From VYFG01 sp965213885 (GTDB taxonomy: Bacteria; Pseudomonadota; Gammaproteobacteria; Arenicellales; Poriferihabitantaceae), in assembly GCA_965213885.1 (NCBI GenBank), contig OZ243919.1, positions 1,736,001 to 1,800,000 on the forward strand: a stretch of 64,000 nucleotides of DNA, read 5' to 3'. The notes under the pieces were generated by a model. That model was given only the letters and a program-made list of their open reading frames with translations. It ran no database searches and was not told where the DNA came from. Below are positions 35,973 through 45,167 of this stretch, piece by piece. A program made the position numbers and the translations under genes. Positions within the stretch are counted from its first letter, which is position 1; each line of letters begins with the position of its first letter.

Positions 35973-37082
35973 ATGTACCCCGCCGAAATGAATCAGACAG
36001 CCATCGACATCGCCGGTGTGACCAAGTTCTATGGCTCGGGTCCGGACGCGGTGCGTGCGCTCCACGATATTCATTTCCAGATCCAGCACAATGAATTCTT
36101 TACCCTGCTGGGTCCCTCGGGCTGCGGCAAGACCACATTACTCCGGATCATCGGCGGATTCGAGGATATCAGCGAGGGCACCCTGAGACTGTTCGGCGAG
36201 GATATCCAGGACCTGCCGCCGAACCGGCGCCCCGTCAACACCGTTTTCCAGCATTACGCGCTGTTTCCCCACATGAGCATCCGCGACAATGTGGGCTTCG
36301 GGCTCAAGATGCAGGGCAGGCCCCCGGTGGAAATCCTCCGACGCTCGGACCAGATGCTGGATCTGGTCCGGCTGTCGGAGTATGCCGAGCGGCGCCCGTC
36401 CCAGCTTTCGGGCGGCCAGAAACAGCGGGTGGCGCTTGCCAGGGCCCTGGCACCGGAGCCCAAGGTGTTGCTGCTGGACGAGCCATTGTCCGCACTGGAC
36501 CTGAAACTGCGCCAGTCCATGCGCCACGAGCTCAAGCAGATTCGGGAGGAACTCGGAATCACCTTCATCTTCGTCACCCATGACCAGGAAGAGGCCCTGA
36601 TCATGTCGGACCGCATCGCCGTGATGTCCCACGGGGCACTGCAGCAGGTGGGCACCCCGGAGGAGATCTACAACAATCCACTGAACCGCTTCGTGGCGGA
36701 CTTCATCGGCGAGACCAACCTGGTGGAAGTTCAGGTGCGGGAGGTCAGCGACAGCGGCGCCACGGTCGTGTTCGCCGGTCGCACCCTGGCCTGCGGAGTC
36801 AATGAAAACCAGGTCCACGAACCCGGTGAAATCGCCCACATGTCCATACGCCCGGAGCATATCGGCATTACTTCGGGGGAAGCAAAGGGGCATGGCTTCG
36901 GGGCCGTGGTGCAACGCAAGATTTTCCTCGGTACCGACATCCATGTTGCCTGCAGCCTGCCCACGGGAGAGAAACTGATCGCCCGGGCGCAAAGTGCGGC
37001 GGCCGGCATCGCGGCCCTGTCACCCGGGGACAAGGTTACGCTGGATATCGATCCCCGCCGGATCGTGCTGCTGGGCGACTGA
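35973..37082 (+). CDS. potA: Polyamine-type ABC transporter ATPase
   Basis: ATP-binding subunit, 369 residues, with Walker A GPSGCGKTT near 45-53, signature LSGGQKQRVALARAL, Walker B VLLLDEPLSALD, the switch VTHDQEEAL, and a C-terminal TOBE-type regulatory domain. It energises import of a cationic substrate with the PotB-, PotC- and PotD-like proteins downstream. The ATG at 35973 or one five codons later may be the start. Spacing to potB is 5 bp. Whether the ligand is putrescine, spermidine or another amine is not decided by sequence. Confidence 0.9.
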   Translation: MYPAEMNQTAIDIAGVTKFYGSGPDAVRALHDIHFQIQHNEFFTLLGPSGCGKTTLLRIIGGFEDISEGTLRLFGEDIQDLPPNRRPVNTVFQHYALFPHMSIRDNVGFGLKMQGRPPVEILRRSDQMLDLVRLSEYAERRPSQLSGGQKQRVALARALAPEPKVLLLDEPLSALDLKLRQSMRHELKQIREELGITFIFVTHDQEEALIMSDRIAVMSHGALQQVGTPEEIYNNPLNRFVADFIGETNLVEVQVREVSDSGATVVFAGRTLACGVNENQVHEPGEIAHMSIRPEHIGITSGEAKGHGFGAVVQRKIFLGTDIHVACSLPTGEKLIARAQSAAAGIAALSPGDKVTLDIDPRRIVLLGD

Positions 37083-37087
37083 GCGCC

Positions 37088-38014
37088 ATGCCCGGACCAG
37101 GAAACGGCGGAGGCTTCCAGGGTGTATTCACCCCGCTGCGGTACTGGCTGCTGCTGCCGTCCTGGCTGGTGATCGGCTTTTTCATGGTGGCGCCGGTACT
37201 CATCATGCTGGTGTATTCTTTCCTCACCAAGGAATTCCGCGGCGGCGTGATCTGGGAATTCACGCTCGCGGCCTATGATCAGTTTTTCCTGGACCGGGGA
37301 CTGTTCGGCGATGAGCCCCCGACCATCGAGTGGACCTACATCGGCATCTTCTGGCGCTCGGTCTGGCAGGCCGGGCTTGCCACCGTGCTCTGCCTCCTGA
37401 TCGGGTATCCGACCGCCTATTACATTGCCACCCGACCGCCGGCAACCCGCAATTTCTGGGTGTTCCTGGTCACCATCCCCTACTGGGTGAACCTGCTGAT
37501 CCGCACGGTATCGATGAAGTTTCTGATCCGGGACAACGGCCCCATCAACGAATGGCTGCTGTCCGCAGGACTGATCGCGGAACCGATCCACCTCATCAAC
37601 ACGCCCGTGGCCGTTCAGCTTGGACTTTTCTACAGTTACCTTCCTTTCATGGTACTGCCCATCTATGCCGCCATCGAGCGGTTCGACTTCTCCCTGTGCG
37701 AAGCAGCGGCGGACCTCTACGCCGGGCGCTGGTTCGCCTTGTGGCATATCATCATCCCCAACGTCAGGCCCGGGATCGTCGCGGGCTGCATCTTGGTGTT
37801 CATTCCCAGCCTGGGTGCGTTTCTCGCCCCGGATCTGCTGGGGGGCGCCAAGAATTTCATGATCGGCTCCCTGATCGAGGAACAGTTCAAGGGCACCGCA
37901 GGCAACTGGCCGTTCGGTGCCGCGGCATCCATGATCCTGCTCAGCGTCGTGCTGGTGGTGCTGTTTTTCAATGCCCGCAACCGGGCGGCCCAAGCTTCCG
38001 GCGCAGGACACTGA
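37088..38014 (+). CDS. potB: ABC transporter permease, PotB-like
   Basis: Inner-membrane permease of 308 residues with about six TM helices, the first at YWLLLPSWLVIGFFMVAPVL. The cytoplasmic EAA-type loop lies around CEAAADLYAGRWFALWHIII. The motif and length fit PotB of the spermidine/putrescine family. It starts 5 bp after potA and ends 3 bp before potC, so the pot genes are one operon. Confidence 0.9.
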   Translation: MPGPGNGGGFQGVFTPLRYWLLLPSWLVIGFFMVAPVLIMLVYSFLTKEFRGGVIWEFTLAAYDQFFLDRGLFGDEPPTIEWTYIGIFWRSVWQAGLATVLCLLIGYPTAYYIATRPPATRNFWVFLVTIPYWVNLLIRTVSMKFLIRDNGPINEWLLSAGLIAEPIHLINTPVAVQLGLFYSYLPFMVLPIYAAIERFDFSLCEAAADLYAGRWFALWHIIIPNVRPGIVAGCILVFIPSLGAFLAPDLLGGAKNFMIGSLIEEQFKGTAGNWPFGAAASMILLSVVLVVLFFNARNRAAQASGAGH

Positions 38015-38017
38015 ACC

Positions 38018-38827
38018 GTGGCACGCAGAACCGACATCCGGCATTACCATGGCTTCCTGCCCATGACCCTGCTTTGCATGGTGCTGCTCTACGGGCCACT
38101 GATCATCGTGATGGTCTACTCGTTCAACGACTCGCTGTCCATCACACGCTGGGGAGGATTCAGCCTGCGCTGGTATCACGATGTCTTCTTCGGCCTGGAG
38201 GCGCCGAAATTCCAGAAGGCCGCCTTCAACTCCTTCAGTATCGCCATCATGGCGGCGATCACCTCCACCACGATCGCGGTTGCAGCCGCAGTGGGCATGA
38301 TCCGGGGGGGACGGTTCCGGGCCAAGACCGCGAGCTTCGCAATCATCAGCCTGCCGCTGATGGTGCCCGAGATTGTCACCGCGGTGGCCACCCTGATCTT
38401 TTTCACCACGATCGGATTCACCGCGGGATACGCCACCATACTGGTGGCCCATATCGTGTTCTGCATCCCGTTCGCCTATCTCCCCATCGCGGCAAGGCTG
38501 GAAGGGATCGAGAATATCTACGAGGAGGCGGCGATGGACCTCTACGCCAGCCGGGCCCAGGCTTTTTTCCAGGTGCTGATGCCGCTCATGCTGCCCGGCA
38601 TCATTTCCGGTTTCCTTCTGGCATTCGTGATCTCCCTGGACGATTTCATCATCACCAATTTTGTCAAGGGTGCCGGTATCGAGACGCTCCCCACCGCCAT
38701 CTTCGGAGCGGTCAAGCAGGGCATCAAGCCCAATATCATGGCAATCTCCACCCTGCTTCTGCTACTTTCCTTCGTGTTTGTCACCCTGTCCTGGTTTGCT
38801 GGCCGGATGGGCTCCAAAACCCCCTAA
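38018..38827 (+). CDS. potC: ABC transporter permease, PotC-like
   Basis: Second permease of the importer, 269 residues with six TM helices and the coupling loop YEEAAMDLYASRAQAFFQVL. A GTG start at 38018 (VARRTDIRHY) is used, since it lies 3 bp after the potB stop. The last helix segment ISTLLLLLSFVFVTLSWFAG is typical of PotC. Followed by potD with a good AGAGGAAAT ribosome site. Confidence 0.9.
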   Translation: MARRTDIRHYHGFLPMTLLCMVLLYGPLIIVMVYSFNDSLSITRWGGFSLRWYHDVFFGLEAPKFQKAAFNSFSIAIMAAITSTTIAVAAAVGMIRGGRFRAKTASFAIISLPLMVPEIVTAVATLIFFTTIGFTAGYATILVAHIVFCIPFAYLPIAARLEGIENIYEEAAMDLYASRAQAFFQVLMPLMLPGIISGFLLAFVISLDDFIITNFVKGAGIETLPTAIFGAVKQGIKPNIMAISTLLLLLSFVFVTLSWFAGRMGSKTP

Positions 38828-38845
38828 CCAATAGAGGAAATCATC

Positions 38846-39883
38846 ATGAAAAAAGCATTATTCACCTGTCTGACCGCCACAGGCCTGGCACTGGGCGCCG
38901 GGCCCGCATTGGCCGCCGGCAAGCTGTCTGTCTACCACTGGTTCGAATACATCCCGCAGGAGCTGCTGGACAAGTTCGCCGCAGAGCACGATGTGGAAGT
39001 GACCATGGACACCTATGATTCCAACGAAGCGTTGCTCGCAGCGCTGAAGGGCGGCAAGCTCGGCAGCTACGATGTTGCCGTTCCCGGGGACTACATGGTG
39101 GAGATCCTGGCCAAGGAAGGGATGCTCGATACCATCGCCGACGGGGAGTTGCAGAACAAAGGCAACATCCTGGCACAATGGGCCAATGTCTCTTTCGATT
39201 CCGGCCGCATGCATTCCATCCCCTACCAGTGGGGCTCCACCAGTTTCACCGTCAATCGGGATGTGTACCAGGGCGACATCCGCACCACGGACATGCTGTT
39301 TGATCCCCCGGCGGAACTGTCCGGCAAGATCAATGTGCTGGACAGTCAGGGCGAATTGCTGGCACTGGCCTCCATTCATCTCGGAATCGAGCAATGCTCC
39401 AATGACAAGGAGAAGCTGAAGCAGCTCAATGCTCTGGTGCAGTCGGCCAAGGAGCACTGGGCATCCTTCATTTCCGATGGCGCCAAGGATGTCCTGGTAT
39501 CCGGGGAAGCGGCAGTCGGCATGATCTGGAACGGCTTTTCCGCCAAGGCACGGGGGGAGAACGCCGCCCTCGAGTATTCCTATCCGAAGGAAGGCTACCT
39601 AGTCTGGATGGACAATGTTGTCCTACTGAAGGATGCACCGAACCGGGAGAACGCACTCAAGTTCATGGATTTCCTGCTTGAGCCGGAAAACGCGGCGGCG
39701 GTGACAAACTTCGCCCAGTACACCGCGGGTGTAGGCGGCGTGGATGATCTGCTGGATGCCGAACTCAAGGCGTCTCCGGAACTCAATCCCCCGGCCGATG
39801 CTCCGGCAGGCCAGTTCGTCCAGGTTTGCGAGGAAGAGACCCAGGTGCTGTACGACGCCATCTGGACCAATCTGAAGAAGTAG
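38846..39883 (+). CDS. potD: Polyamine-type ABC substrate-binding protein
   Basis: Exported periplasmic binding protein, 345 residues, with a signal peptide (ALFTCLTATGLALGAGPALA). The mature start KLSVYHWFEYIPQELLDKFA is typical of the PotD/PotF family, and SYDVAVPGDYMVEILAKEG and LVWMDNVVLLKDAPN follow. It captures the ligand and delivers it to PotBC. Only a binding assay would settle which polyamine. A hairpin follows the stop. Confidence 0.9.
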   Translation: MKKALFTCLTATGLALGAGPALAAGKLSVYHWFEYIPQELLDKFAAEHDVEVTMDTYDSNEALLAALKGGKLGSYDVAVPGDYMVEILAKEGMLDTIADGELQNKGNILAQWANVSFDSGRMHSIPYQWGSTSFTVNRDVYQGDIRTTDMLFDPPAELSGKINVLDSQGELLALASIHLGIEQCSNDKEKLKQLNALVQSAKEHWASFISDGAKDVLVSGEAAVGMIWNGFSAKARGENAALEYSYPKEGYLVWMDNVVLLKDAPNRENALKFMDFLLEPENAAAVTNFAQYTAGVGGVDDLLDAELKASPELNPPADAPAGQFVQVCEEETQVLYDAIWTNLKK

Positions 39884-39900
39884 ATCAGGAAACCATCCCG

Positions 39901-39934
39901 CCCGGGCGAGGCCGGCTGTACGGCCCCGTCCGGG
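39901..39934 (+). terminator. Hairpin after potD
   Basis: A 14-bp stem with one mismatch and one G-T pair (CCCGGGCGAGGCCG / CGGCCCCGTCCGGG) closes a 6-nt loop, 17 bp after potD. No T-run follows, and the next small gene starts 7 bp later, so it may attenuate rather than end transcription. Confidence 0.4.
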
Positions 39935-39941
39935 TCCACCG

Positions 39942-40205
39942 ATGCGGGAGATCGGAAGCTTCCTGTGCTGGCTGTTCGCAGTGGCCGGCTCCGTGCTGGT
40001 CCTCAACCTGGCGACGAAAGCCCTTTCGTTGCCGGTCGACATCGGTGTTGTGGCCGCCTTCCTGCCGCTGGTCGTGGCCTTCGCCATTCTGGAGCGTGGT
40101 CACAGGGAAAGGTTGACGCGCAAGATACTGGCTTATGTGGCCTGGTTCCTCGGCGGTTTTGCGATCATCGTGCTCACTGCGTCAATGCTGGCCCTGATAC
40201 AGTGA
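39942..40205 (+). CDS. Small membrane protein of unknown function
   Basis: An 87-residue hydrophobic protein with three predicted TM helices: FLCWLFAVAGSVLVLNLA, VGVVAAFLPLVVAFAIL-like residues 34-50, and FLGGFAIIVLTASMLALI. I do not recognise a family. It sits between potD and the convergent TMADH-like gene, and might be the last gene of the pot operon if transcription passes the hairpin. No usable motif. Confidence 0.55.
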   Translation: MREIGSFLCWLFAVAGSVLVLNLATKALSLPVDIGVVAAFLPLVVAFAILERGHRERLTRKILAYVAWFLGGFAIIVLTASMLALIQ

Positions 40206-40226
40206 TCCCTGCGGCGGGGAATCCCG

Positions 40227-42293
40227 TCAGGCCGGGTTCACCACCTCCCTGCGGAAAGGCAGCTCCCCGCCGGTCCCGCTGCAGTCCAGTTCCCGGGCGT
40301 AGCGGTGGCCGGCGAACGTGGCCCAGGCGATGGGGGCCGGCGCCGCGGCATCACCGATGACACGGACGGTGCGGATGCCCGCACCCTCCCAGTCCCCCTC
40401 CCTGGCAGCGAGCGCCTTCCAGAGCCTGTCGTCGCTTTGCTGGGCCGTCACCAGCACCACTGTGTCGGCCTCCAGCAGCCCGCTCTTTCCGGTGTAGCTG
40501 CATACCGTGTCCACACTGTCCCGGCGTATGCCGGACACCGCGTGGTTGAGGACCAGGGTCACGCCCAGCGCCGCCAGGTGTCGATGGATGGTGCCCTGCT
40601 CCAGCGTGTTGCTGGTCCACTCGGACACATGGGATGACGGCGTCACCAAGGTGACCGCAGCACCGTTCTGTACCAGCAGTTCCGCGAGTACACCGCCCAT
40701 GTAGTAGTGGTCGTCATCATAAAGGACCACCTTGCCCGTGGGCACATTGCCCCGCATCAGGTCGTCCGGCGTATATACGGGCATGCCGGGATCCATCGGC
40801 AGGGGCCTGACATGGAACCGGGCCACGCCGTCACGGCGCCAGAAGGCCCCGGTGGCCACTGCCACATGCCGGAAACCGTAATCCATCACCTGATCGGCAT
40901 CCAGTTCGCTGTCGAGATAGAGGTCCACGTTGGCCATGCGGCCAAGCTGGTATTGGCGGTAATCCGCAACCCGGCCCCATGCGGACAGTCCGGGCAGTTG
41001 CCGTTCCCTTCGGACCCGGCCCCCAATCTCGTCCCCGGCCTCCGCCAGTGCCACGTTGTAGCCCCGCTCCCCCAGAACCCGGGCCGCTTCCAGCCCCGCC
41101 GGTCCGGCACCGATCACCAGTACCGGGCCGCTGTCCCCTTTCGGTGCGAACCGTTCGGGGTGCCATCCCCGACGCCACTCCTCCATGAATGTGGGATTCT
41201 GGGTGCAGCGCGACACGGACATGGTCATGTCCCCGGTAATGCAGATGTTGCAGCCGATGCATTCACGGATGTCGTCGACCCTTCCCTCATCGATCTTCCG
41301 CGGCAGGAACGGATCCGCGATGGACGGCCTTGCGCATCCGATCAGGTCGAGAACACCGGAGCGGATCTGCCTGACCATGACATCCGGCGAGGTGAATCGA
41401 CCGACGCCGGCCACCGGTTTGGCGGTCAGGGCCTTGATCCCCGAAACCAGGCTCTCCTGGGCCGCCTCCTCCCTGAAACGGGACGGTCCGGAGCAGTCCT
41501 CCCAGCTGCCATGGGCCAGGTCCCAGAGATCCGGCAGGTCGGCGTGCATGGCCACCAGGTCCCGCACCTCGTTGTTGGTGAAGCCGAGTTCACCGGTGAT
41601 CTCATCCAGCGAAAGGCGCAGCGTAACGGCGCACCGGTCCCCGACCGCATCGCGACATTCCCCGATCAACTCCCGCATCAGCCGGGAACGGTTTTCAAGG
41701 GAGCCGCCGTACTCGTCGTCACGGTGATTGGTCAGCGTGGACAGGAAATGCTGGATCACCCCGAATCCATGGGCACCGTAGAGGCAGATCAGATCGAATC
41801 CCGCGGCCCTGGCCCTGAGGCAGGCGTCCCGGTGCCAGTGGCGGAGATCCCGGATGTCCCGCTTCGTCATGGCCCTCGCGGATACCGGGTCGTTGGTGAA
41901 GGTGCGTACGGGCAGCGCGGTAGGCGCCATCGGTACTTCCCGGGTATATAGGTTGGGGCCGTTGATCCCCGGGTACGCCAGTTCGATGCCCGCAAGCGCG
42001 TCGAATTCATGGATGCCGTCCGCCATCCTGGCCAGCATGGGGATGTCGTCGTCGTCCCAGATTCGGAGTTCGATATAGGGCGTGATTTCTGAGGAGTGGT
42101 GCAACTCCACCTGCTCCGTGAACACCACCCCCCAGCCGCCTTCCGCCTTGACCCGGCGCATTTCCGCCACCGCCGAGGGGTCGCGGTAGCCGCCGCCATT
42201 GCAGTGCGGCACCTGGTAGAAGCGGTTCCTGGCCCGGACCGGGCCAATGTCCAGGGGCTCGAACAGCAGATCGTATCTGGGATCCCGTGCCAT
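40227..42293 (-). CDS. Trimethylamine/dimethylamine dehydrogenase-like flavoprotein
   Basis: A 688-residue protein close to TMADH/DMADH throughout: MARDPRYDLLFEPLDIGP, RNRFYQVPHC (Cys31, the 6-S-cysteinyl-FMN residue), catalytic-type LYGAHGF, CARPSIADPFLP, the 4Fe-4S cysteines 345, 348, 351 and 363 (ECIGCNICITGD, RCTQN), RRGWHP, and a C-terminal FAD/NAD-like domain from VLVIGAGPAGLEAARVLGE. TMADH places an aromatic bowl around the amine. Its Tyr60 is Gln61 here, as in dimethylamine dehydrogenase, and the bowl Trp after the third cluster Cys appears to be Asp. The substrate is therefore probably a secondary amine or something different from TMA. It ends 23 bp before the HpaB-like gene's stop region on the same strand. 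Confidence 0.85.
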   Translation of the reverse strand: MARDPRYDLLFEPLDIGPVRARNRFYQVPHCNGGGYRDPSAVAEMRRVKAEGGWGVVFTEQVELHHSSEITPYIELRIWDDDDIPMLARMADGIHEFDALAGIELAYPGINGPNLYTREVPMAPTALPVRTFTNDPVSARAMTKRDIRDLRHWHRDACLRARAAGFDLICLYGAHGFGVIQHFLSTLTNHRDDEYGGSLENRSRLMRELIGECRDAVGDRCAVTLRLSLDEITGELGFTNNEVRDLVAMHADLPDLWDLAHGSWEDCSGPSRFREEAAQESLVSGIKALTAKPVAGVGRFTSPDVMVRQIRSGVLDLIGCARPSIADPFLPRKIDEGRVDDIRECIGCNICITGDMTMSVSRCTQNPTFMEEWRRGWHPERFAPKGDSGPVLVIGAGPAGLEAARVLGERGYNVALAEAGDEIGGRVRRERQLPGLSAWGRVADYRQYQLGRMANVDLYLDSELDADQVMDYGFRHVAVATGAFWRRDGVARFHVRPLPMDPGMPVYTPDDLMRGNVPTGKVVLYDDDHYYMGGVLAELLVQNGAAVTLVTPSSHVSEWTSNTLEQGTIHRHLAALGVTLVLNHAVSGIRRDSVDTVCSYTGKSGLLEADTVVLVTAQQSDDRLWKALAAREGDWEGAGIRTVRVIGDAAAPAPIAWATFAGHRYARELDCSGTGGELPFRREVVNPA

Positions 42294-42315
42294 GGGGCGG
42301 GCCGCCGATATCCAG

Positions 42316-43764
42316 CTATTCGCCGTAAATACTGTCGGACATGCCGGCGGCCTCCTTGACGAAATCCAGGGGTCCGTCCCAACCGAAATTGCGGTACACC
42401 GCCGCCAGGTGCGCGAATGGCGGCGCCTGGGCGAACAGGTGGAATGTCAGACGGTGACCGGCGTAGCCCGAGTTCAGCAGGTCGCGGGCGAAGGCCAGGA
42501 GCCTGCGCCGGTCATCGTGCTGCCAGCGATCGTTGATGCTGTAGAACTTCCGCATCCAGATTCCGGTTTCCTCGCCCTCGAAGGTGTCCAGATCCGGCGT
42601 GACGCAGATCTGACCGCCGCACAGTTCCCGCGCGACGTGCATCATCGCCGGGAGGTTGGTGCAGGCATGGACCCTGCCGGTCATCAGCAGGGACTGGTTC
42701 GGCATCAGGAAACCGCCGGGACTCTCCTCGGCCAGGGCGATGGCGGCGGTCAGGTGCGCATTGATGCCCTCCCGGTAGACCGCCAGCTGGGCCAGTTTCT
42801 CCTGCACCGCCGGCTGTTTCTCGAGGCCGGTCTGTTTCACATTCCACAGTGCCGCGCCGATCATCATGTCTGCATAGGTGATCAGGCGCTGCACGAAGGG
42901 CAGGGCCGAATAGCGGTGCAGCGTGGTGCGGATGAAGGCGGCGGCCCGAGTGTGCCGGTAGAAGAGCACATCCTCCCAGGGTATCAGGACATTATCCAGC
43001 ACCAGCAAGGTGTCCACCTCGTCGAAGCGGTTAGACAGGGGGTAGTCATCCTCCGTGCCCTCGGTCCGGAATCCTGCGCGGCAGATGTGCTTGACCCCGG
43101 GGGCGTTCATTCTCAGGATGCAGCCCAGCGCATAGTCGGAATAGGTCGCATCCCCCCAGTTGGCGATGGTGGGCTTGAGGAAGGCCTGATCGGCGTATGC
43201 CGCGGCGGTTTCGTACTTGGCCCCACGGATGATGATCCCCGCATCGGTTTCCCGCACGACATGGGTCAGCATGTCCGGGTCCTGATCCTGGGGTCGAAGC
43301 GAACGGTCCCCCTTCGGGTCGGTGTTGGCGGAGACGTGGAACGGATCCTCTTCCACCGCCAGGCGGATGTGGTGGTTGATGTTCTCGGAGAACCTCGGGT
43401 TGATTTCGTTCAGGATGCCCGCACCGTCGGCGAGGGACCACATTTCCCCCACGGTTTCATCCCCCACCCGGGTGACCACGCCGCAGATATCCTTCATCAC
43501 CGCGTCCACCGCACGACGCTTGGCGTGCCAGTGCTCCTGCTCCCTGGGGATCTGGTTGCCAACCGGGAATCGCTCACCGTTCTCCTCGAAGCTCATGATG
43601 TCCCGGGTAGCCTCCTCGTGCTGCATGTCATAGATGCGCGCACGCACATCGATCAACGGCCTGAACTGGGGGTGGGCGGTGACGTCCTCCACCCGCTTGC
43701 CGTCCATGTAGACCTCCCTGCCATCCTGCAGGGAGGCGCGATATTCGGTTCCGGTTCGGATCAT
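42316..43764 (-). CDS. HpaB-family flavin-dependent monooxygenase, oxygenase component
   Basis: A 482-residue protein of the 4-hydroxyphenylacetate 3-monooxygenase (HpaB) family, which uses FADH2 supplied by a separate reductase. Typical segments are IRTGTEYRASLQDGREVYMDG at the start, HVSANTDPKGDRS, then AKYETAAAYADQAFL, FDEVDTLLVLDNVLIPWEDV and ARELCGGQICVTPDLDTFEG. It is divergent, by 217 bp, from a flavin reductase domain protein that should supply its FADH2. Its ring or non-ring substrate is unknown; the amine-catabolic setting suggests an unusual one. Confidence 0.88.
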   Translation of the reverse strand: MIRTGTEYRASLQDGREVYMDGKRVEDVTAHPQFRPLIDVRARIYDMQHEEATRDIMSFEENGERFPVGNQIPREQEHWHAKRRAVDAVMKDICGVVTRVGDETVGEMWSLADGAGILNEINPRFSENINHHIRLAVEEDPFHVSANTDPKGDRSLRPQDQDPDMLTHVVRETDAGIIIRGAKYETAAAYADQAFLKPTIANWGDATYSDYALGCILRMNAPGVKHICRAGFRTEGTEDDYPLSNRFDEVDTLLVLDNVLIPWEDVLFYRHTRAAAFIRTTLHRYSALPFVQRLITYADMMIGAALWNVKQTGLEKQPAVQEKLAQLAVYREGINAHLTAAIALAEESPGGFLMPNQSLLMTGRVHACTNLPAMMHVARELCGGQICVTPDLDTFEGEETGIWMRKFYSINDRWQHDDRRRLLAFARDLLNSGYAGHRLTFHLFAQAPPFAHLAAVYRNFGWDGPLDFVKEAAGMSDSIYGE

Positions 43765-43981
43765 GCCAGGTCGAGGTCAGATGAAAAAAACGAGTTTCAC
43801 TGATCCCCGGTGGGACTGTAAATTACTTTTTTCGGGAACACTGCATCGGGATTGCCAAATCATACGGCTCCGCCGGCCGGGTACTGATTCAGCTATGCCA
43901 ATGCAAGACCGTGAAAAATCCGTTGCATGGAGCAGTGGTGTCAGCCCCTATACTCGGGTAACGCCATCCAAGGATCCGCTC
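43765..43981. promoter_or_regulatory. Divergent promoter region, HpaB-like gene and reductase-LysR fusion
   Basis: 217 bp between the two start codons. On the plus strand TTTCAC and TAAATT sit 18 bp apart near 43795-43820, a possible weak promoter. AAGGA at 43970-43974 is a well-placed ribosome site for the ATG at 43982. LysR-type operators usually lie in such gaps, but no LysR HTH gene adjoins. Confidence 0.4.
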
Positions 43982-45130
43982 ATGAATCAGCGACTGTTCC
44001 TCGAAGGCATGAGCCACGCGGCCTGCACGGTATCCATCATCACTACAGACGGCCCCCACGGGCGTGCCGGAGTCACGGTGAGCGCCATGACGTCGGTGTC
44101 CGCCGACCCGCCGACGCTGCTGGTCTGCGTGCATCGTCTGAGTCCGGCCTGCCGGAAGCTGATGGAGAACGGTGTGTTGTGCGTGAACGTGCTGAGCGAG
44201 GGCCAGTCGGAGATTTCGGACACCTTCGCCGGACGGGTTGGCCCCCCCGGGCAGGACAAGTTCCGTTGCGCCCGATGGATCACCCGGTCAACCGGTGCAC
44301 CCAACCTGGAAAACGCCCTGATCGCGTTCGACTGCCGAATCAGCAGCCATTTCCAGGTGGGCACCCACTTCATTTTCATCGCAGAGCCGCAGGAAATCCA
44401 TATACGCCAGCAGGGCAACGCCCTGGTCTATGCCAACCGTGCCTACGGCGCCACGCGCACACTGGATGAATTCGTCGCGGAGCGGCGCGGGGGTGGAGAC
44501 GCCGATGTCCTGCACATCGCCTGTTTCGCGACCATCGGGCCGTTTTTCATTCCGAGGCTCGTGCGGACTTTCCTCGAGAAGGCACCGGACACGATGTTCC
44601 AGTTCTTCGAGGGCAGCGAACGGGAAATCGAGGAGGCCAACCGGTCCTCCCCGTTCGACCTGATTCTCATGTACGACTCCCCGGCCCTTCCGGAATGTTC
44701 AGGGGAAGTTCTGGCGACGGTCAGTCCCCATGTGCTGCTGCCGGCCGGACATCCCCTGTGTGAGTCCCATGATATTTCCCTGAAGGAACTGGCGGAGCAC
44801 CCGATGATCCTGCTGGACATCTCGCCCAGCCGGGACTTTTTCACCTCCCTGTTCGCGGAGCACGGACTCGAGCCCCAGATTCGCTTCCGCTCGCCCTCAT
44901 TCGAAACCGTGCGGGGGATGGTGGCCAACGGGCTCGGCTATTCCATACTGATCTCCAGGCCGGCCAGTGCCATGAGCTACGACGGCGGCGCCCTGGCCAC
45001 CCGCCCCCTGCGGGATTCCGTCACGCCCGGCAGGCTGATACTGCGCCGGGGCGATCAGGACGACCTGGCCCCGCTCGCGGAACACTTCGCCCGCCACACC
45101 CGGGAGTTCTTTGCCCATTGGGGCATCTGA
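43982..45130 (+). CDS. Flavin reductase domain fused to a LysR-type effector-binding domain
   Basis: A 382-residue protein with two unrelated halves. Residues about 1-160 are an HpaC/FRD-type flavin reductase: NQRLFLEGMSHAACTVSIIT, GVTVSAMTSVSADPPTLLVCV, NVLSEGQSEISDTFAGR and FIFIAEPQEIHI. Residues about 175-375 are a LysR-type substrate-binding fold: DVLHIACFATIGPFFIPRLV, FDLILMYDSPALPECSGEVL, MILLDISPSRDFFTSLFAEH and VANGLGYSILISRP. There is no DNA-binding HTH. The start at 43982 is set by AAGGA 7 bp upstream; the frame is open further up but shows no homology there. It is divergent from the HpaB-family oxygenase, so the reductase half probably feeds it FADH2 while the other half may sense substrate. 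Similar effector domain to the LysR at 34956. Confidence 0.85.
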   Translation: MNQRLFLEGMSHAACTVSIITTDGPHGRAGVTVSAMTSVSADPPTLLVCVHRLSPACRKLMENGVLCVNVLSEGQSEISDTFAGRVGPPGQDKFRCARWITRSTGAPNLENALIAFDCRISSHFQVGTHFIFIAEPQEIHIRQQGNALVYANRAYGATRTLDEFVAERRGGGDADVLHIACFATIGPFFIPRLVRTFLEKAPDTMFQFFEGSEREIEEANRSSPFDLILMYDSPALPECSGEVLATVSPHVLLPAGHPLCESHDISLKELAEHPMILLDISPSRDFFTSLFAEHGLEPQIRFRSPSFETVRGMVANGLGYSILISRPASAMSYDGGALATRPLRDSVTPGRLILRRGDQDDLAPLAEHFARHTREFFAHWGI

Positions 45131-45167
45131 CCTGTCACCCCCGGCTGCAATGCGCCTGAACTTGACG

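Noticed and set aside
36731..38452. 573-codon minus-strand frame over potA, potB and potC
   Set aside because: Antisense of three conserved transporter genes; low-complexity, very His- and Gly-rich.
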